In this document: positions 60,601 through 64,000 of the stretch, in pieces
Layout of the letters: each line of letters opens with the position of its first letter
Numbering within the stretch: the stretch's first letter is position 1
NCBI GenBank assembly: GCA_024138025.1
Contig: JAMXBD010000972.1
Coordinates: 310,001 to 374,000 of the forward strand
Origin: Combretum micranthum
Lineage: Eukaryota > Streptophyta > Magnoliopsida > Myrtales > Combretaceae
Direction of reading: 5' to 3'
Length of the DNA stretch: 64,000 nucleotides
The notes under the pieces: generated by a model
The model's input: the letters and a program-made list of their open reading frames with translations, nothing else
The model's database searches: none
What the model was told of the DNA's origin: nothing
Translations under genes and position numbers: made by a program

Positions 60601-61620
60601 AAAATTATTACTCCTAGAAATTCTCCCTTCCTTAATAACTAAAGGTCTTAACCAATTTTCAATCTTTAAGGCTTGTTGGAAAGTTTACTCTAAGGTTTCA
60701 TTATAGTGAGGACAAAGCTCTCTCTTAATATCCTATTGTGGGCTATTCCTAAACCTAAAAAGTGCCAACTCAAGTGTCTTTGGCTCCTCACATCTAATTA
60801 AAAGCTCATCAAACCTAGTTATATATTCCTCTACAGTTAGATTTCTTGCCTAAGATTAATGTATTCTTGGTAGAGTGTATCCCTATAGGACAAAGGAATG
60901 TATTTCTCCCTTAGCTTAGTTTTCATCTCTATCCAATGCTCTATAGGTTGTTGTCCTAATCGCAAAAGTTGTCGATCTACATTCATCTGGTACAATTTGG
61001 CTTGACCTATTAATAACATCTTAGCAAAACATACCCTACGGTCCTCTAACATCTTATAAAAATCAAAATATTGTTCCATGGCAGTTATCCAATCTATCAA
61101 AATAGCAAGGTTAAGACTCCCATTAAATGTGGGTGGATCTACTTTGATATGCTTAGTAATATCATCAACATGATTTTCATAATATGGGTTCTCATAGATT
61201 GCCTAAATAGTCTTCCTTACGGAAATTCCCATTTGGGATCCTATGACATACTGGGTCAACCTTGTGGAACTTTTGGACTCTAGGGTTTCTTTGAAGGTGA
61301 CGTCTAAGAGGTGGGTGATCTTCTAAGTTAAGATTCCTATTCGGTTAATCCTAGTCAACGGGTAACCTAGCAGTTTTTGGGACATTTACATGACTTGTAA
61401 GAGTATCTACCCATGGCTAAGATCATGTAACTTGGTATTAACATCCTCCATCTTAGACACTAGTTGTTCCAACACCTTAGTAATATCGATTTCCTTTGTC
61501 AAGTCTCCTCTAAAAGCTATACCACATCTTGTTTTTTTTTTTTTTTTTTTTTGGAAAAGAATAAACTTTTCTTATTGAGTAATGAATGAAGAAAAAAATT
61601 CTTTTTTTGAAGAAAGAATG
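60601..61620 (-). pseudogene. gag of the chromovirus
   Basis: From about 61520: LEQLVSKMEDVNTKLHDLS, a Pro/Arg-rich spacer, then the capsid fold DPPTFNGSLNLAILIDWITA, MEQYFDFYKMLEDRRVCFAK, LIGQAKLYQMNV, PIEHWIEMKTKLREKYIPLS and YRDTLYQEYINLRQ, which match Retrotrans_gag. The frame is open only at 61100-60837. A poly-T run (plus strand, 61531-61552) interrupts the leader side. Confidence 0.8.
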
Positions 61621-61630
61621 CTAAAACCTA

Positions 61631-61642
61631 GCTCTAATACCA
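61631..61642 (-). other. Primer-binding site of the chromovirus
   Basis: Minus strand tggtattagagc, one mismatch to the Met-tRNA PBS, five bases from the LTR edge. Confidence 0.75.
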
Positions 61643-61647
61643 AAATT

Positions 61648-62615
61648 TGATGCAAGACATGGAAACAAAGTAATTAATGAAAAGAATGAATTATAAGGGT
61701 TGCAGAAATATTAATCAAGAAAATTAAATTAAACAAATATCATAATAGATATGCTAAAATATTCACCAAAGATAGCAAAGAAAAGAATAAGAAGGGAGCT
61801 TTCTCTTGAATTTTATCCCCTTGAATATTTAAGTTTCCTTAAAGTGCTAGGATAATGGAAAAACTAATGTATTACAGTTGCTTCCTATCTTAAGTTGGCT
61901 TTTAATCGAGCTTTCATCTCCATGTTGATTTTCAATGGAACTTTAAAATGTAAACGGAAACCCTAGAAGTTCGATTTTTGAAGCTAATCTATATATCACC
62001 CACGATAATGATATTATCCATGGACTTGCTCTTTACTCAAGACAAAGAAAGATAAGAACAAATAAATTCCTATTCAATATAAATGGATAAAATGTGACAA
62101 GAGAGAATTAATTGATGGGCCATTCCATCGGTGAAATTCATGATGGCCTCATACCACCAATAAAAATGAAGGATTCGCACCTTTAGAAAATTTCTTTATT
62201 CTGAATACCGATAGGTATGTTCAAAACTCTAACAAACGAACTGTTTATAACAAAGTAAGGCCAACTATGAGCCTTACGACCTAAACTTAATCTAATGGCT
62301 ATTATTCAACCATCTAAAGATATGATAAAAGAAATCTAGTAAATCTAGATAAATCTAGATACCCTTACCTATTATATCAATGATAGATAAATTTAGAATA
62401 ATAAAAGTAAATATAATATAAAACTAAATATAAAAATCTTCACGCCATACGGGACGATGACGTTGACGTGAACTCTTAAGCTTGTAGTGTTGATACCCAT
62501 CATTTTGTTTTGTGAAAAATTAAAAGTAAAACCGGATCACACCTTCAAAAGAAACCTTAACCCTCTTCTCATTCTCATAAGTGGTTGAAAGAAATAAATG
62601 AAAAGATTCTTTTCA
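61648..62615 (-). repeat. LTR (5') of the chromovirus
   Basis: 968 bp, plus-strand edges tgatgcaagacatgg and ...gattcttttca, the partner of 53549-54525. Beyond 62615 the similarity to the left copy ends. Confidence 0.82.
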
Positions 62616-64000
62616 CCTCTCTTTCGTGCCATCTTCTCTCTCATTTGTCTAATTCTTGCATTACCTAGATTTAAAGTAATTTTTCCCTTCTAGATGTAAT
62701 TAAGGATGCTGTCAATCTAAGGATAGTGTTTTCCAAAGCGTATAGAAGGATAATTGGTAAGTGATGTTTCTAGATTTTGTTGTGCTTTTTAAATGAGTTT
62801 TTAATCAAATGCTACCAATAGTGGAAGGGGATCCTTTAATCTAGCTAAGGTATTTTAATTTAGCGTTTGGTTGTGACTATTATGAATTCGAGCATGGCAT
62901 CTTATTCATTTCATTATTTTTAAGTTTTTTCCTCTAATAAAGAGATTTATAAATGATTTTAATAAATAAGTGGTTCAAATATGAAATCAAAGTCACATAT
63001 TCATGTTAGTTGTAGTTGTACAAGATGTTTTTTCCTTTAAAAGCTTGTTAAATTTCTAGTTTGACTTATGACTCGTGAAAGGATATCTTTTTATGTAGTG
63101 TTTAAATTTAGATTGGTGGTTAACCATACCACTTCACTTGTCAACTTAGAAATTTTTAAGGGAAGTCAACATATGAGAAATTGATTGATTCCCATTCTCT
63201 CTTGCAATGTGGGTAACTCTATCCTCTTCTTATCAAGTGATTATCAATCTAACATGTTTGGCTAACGTTGTACACATGTGAGTCAACTGGTAAAACAATG
63301 GAAATCTTACATAATTTACCATAAATTCTATTTAGTTATAGTATGTTAGGTTTATAGTAATTGGGTTTCAAAGACAGTGGAGTGCAATCTAGGTACATAG
63401 TTTGTTTCTTGTTCATGCATATTGATTAAACAAAAAATGAACCCAAAAATCAAAATATCAAGTTGAATTTTACTTACATCACATCAAAGTATTGAACACA
63501 TAATATGGTACTAAAAGTGATGGTTATAAACTAGTAATTGCATTATCTCGATGGGGGAGCATTATGAGGTGATGTGATGTGTATATTTGGTGTTAATGCT
63601 ATCCTAAGTGATAGGCAGGTTGTTGATCAGTTAGTTACTTTGATACGAATTAAGTTATTGGAAGGAAACCTTATCGGATGTATTACTAGTGTGAGATGTA
63701 TAAATGGTGTGAGATGCCTTCATAGATAGTTCCAGTGGATGAATGGCTAATGACTATTGCATTCGATGTCTCTTATGGTTTTAGTTAGGGCTAATGTTGC
63801 AAATGGTATTTGAACTTTGGTAAAATGTGCAATTAGATAGTTAAACTTTGCAATTGATCAATATACTAGCTAAATGAACTTTCTATGCATGCTGATAATA
63901 CATATGTTAAATTGGCTAACATAGTCATCCTACTTAGCATTTTTAACCAATATAATGAAGGTACTATTAACATATATGAAAGGTTCTTTTAGGTACTAAA
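62616..64000. other. AT-rich flank without recognisable features
   Basis: No retroelement motif, long frame or RNA gene was found here. Confidence 0.5.

Larger units (their letters stand above)
54526..61647 (-). mobile_element. Ty3-gypsy chromovirus internal region, internally deleted
   Basis: On the minus strand: PBS, gag with zinc knuckle, protease, (gap) RT, (gap) integrase end with chromodomain. The segment between the protease-RT linker and the RT core is missing where a solo LTR (55450-59448) now sits, and RNase H plus the integrase core are missing between 54861 and 54850. The chromodomain places it among plant chromoviruses. Confidence 0.82.

Noticed and set aside
1..64000. CRISPR arrays, bacterial operons or riboswitches.
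   Set aside because: No regularly spaced identical repeats or prokaryotic gene layout; the content is plant nuclear repeats.

Overview
The window is a repeat-dense stretch of nuclear DNA from a flowering plant. It is AT-rich and almost wholly built from LTR retrotransposons, solo LTRs, one dimeric Helitron-like element and endogenous pararetrovirus (EPRV, Caulimoviridae) sequence, nested in each other. The plant assignment rests on the element types: Ty1-copia elements with initiator-Met tRNA primer sites, a Sirevirus-type copia with a third ORF and two polypurine tracts, a chromodomain Ty3-gypsy element and caulimovirid reverse transcriptase. The species cannot be told. All retroelement and viral reading frames I could follow are broken by stops or frameshifts.

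Layout. 1-2748: 3' end and LTR of an Athila/Tat-like gypsy element whose body lies left of the window. About 2834-8411: a Sirevirus remnant (A, minus strand), split by a solo LTR at 4461-6551 and cut at 8412 by a small copia element (plus, 8412 to about 12126). 12130-21400: the least repeat-like part, holding a promoter-like block, a candidate host first exon (12514-12548) and a phase-matched second exon (18736-18798); the intervening intron would carry a 3.65-kb solo LTR (14330-17977).

21420-48955: a caulimovirid EPRV on the plus strand. It starts with a promoter/leader-like region (21420-22322), is interrupted by a complete 16.2-kb Sirevirus (B, 22328-38534, minus, TSD gttta), and resumes at 38540 with small coiled-coil ORFs and a polyprotein (movement, zinc finger, protease, reverse transcriptase, partial RNase H). 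A solo LTR (41555-44878) sits inside the movement domain. The 5' LTR of Sirevirus B itself carries two solo LTRs (31655-35077 and 35955-37940). 49300-50040 holds a second, inverted EPRV-like fragment.

50123-50405 is a tandem duplication and 51118-51642 a head-to-tail dimer of Helitron-like ends. About 53245-62615 is a decayed minus-strand chromovirus with both LTRs, a further PBS and gag start beyond its 3' LTR, and a large solo LTR (55450 to about 59448) in pol. 62616-64000 has no recognisable feature.

Relative order from nesting: EPRV, then Sirevirus B, then the solo-LTR families. The 3.3-4.0-kb LTR family occurs four times in this window, each time without an internal region, so LTR-LTR recombination has been an active removal process here.
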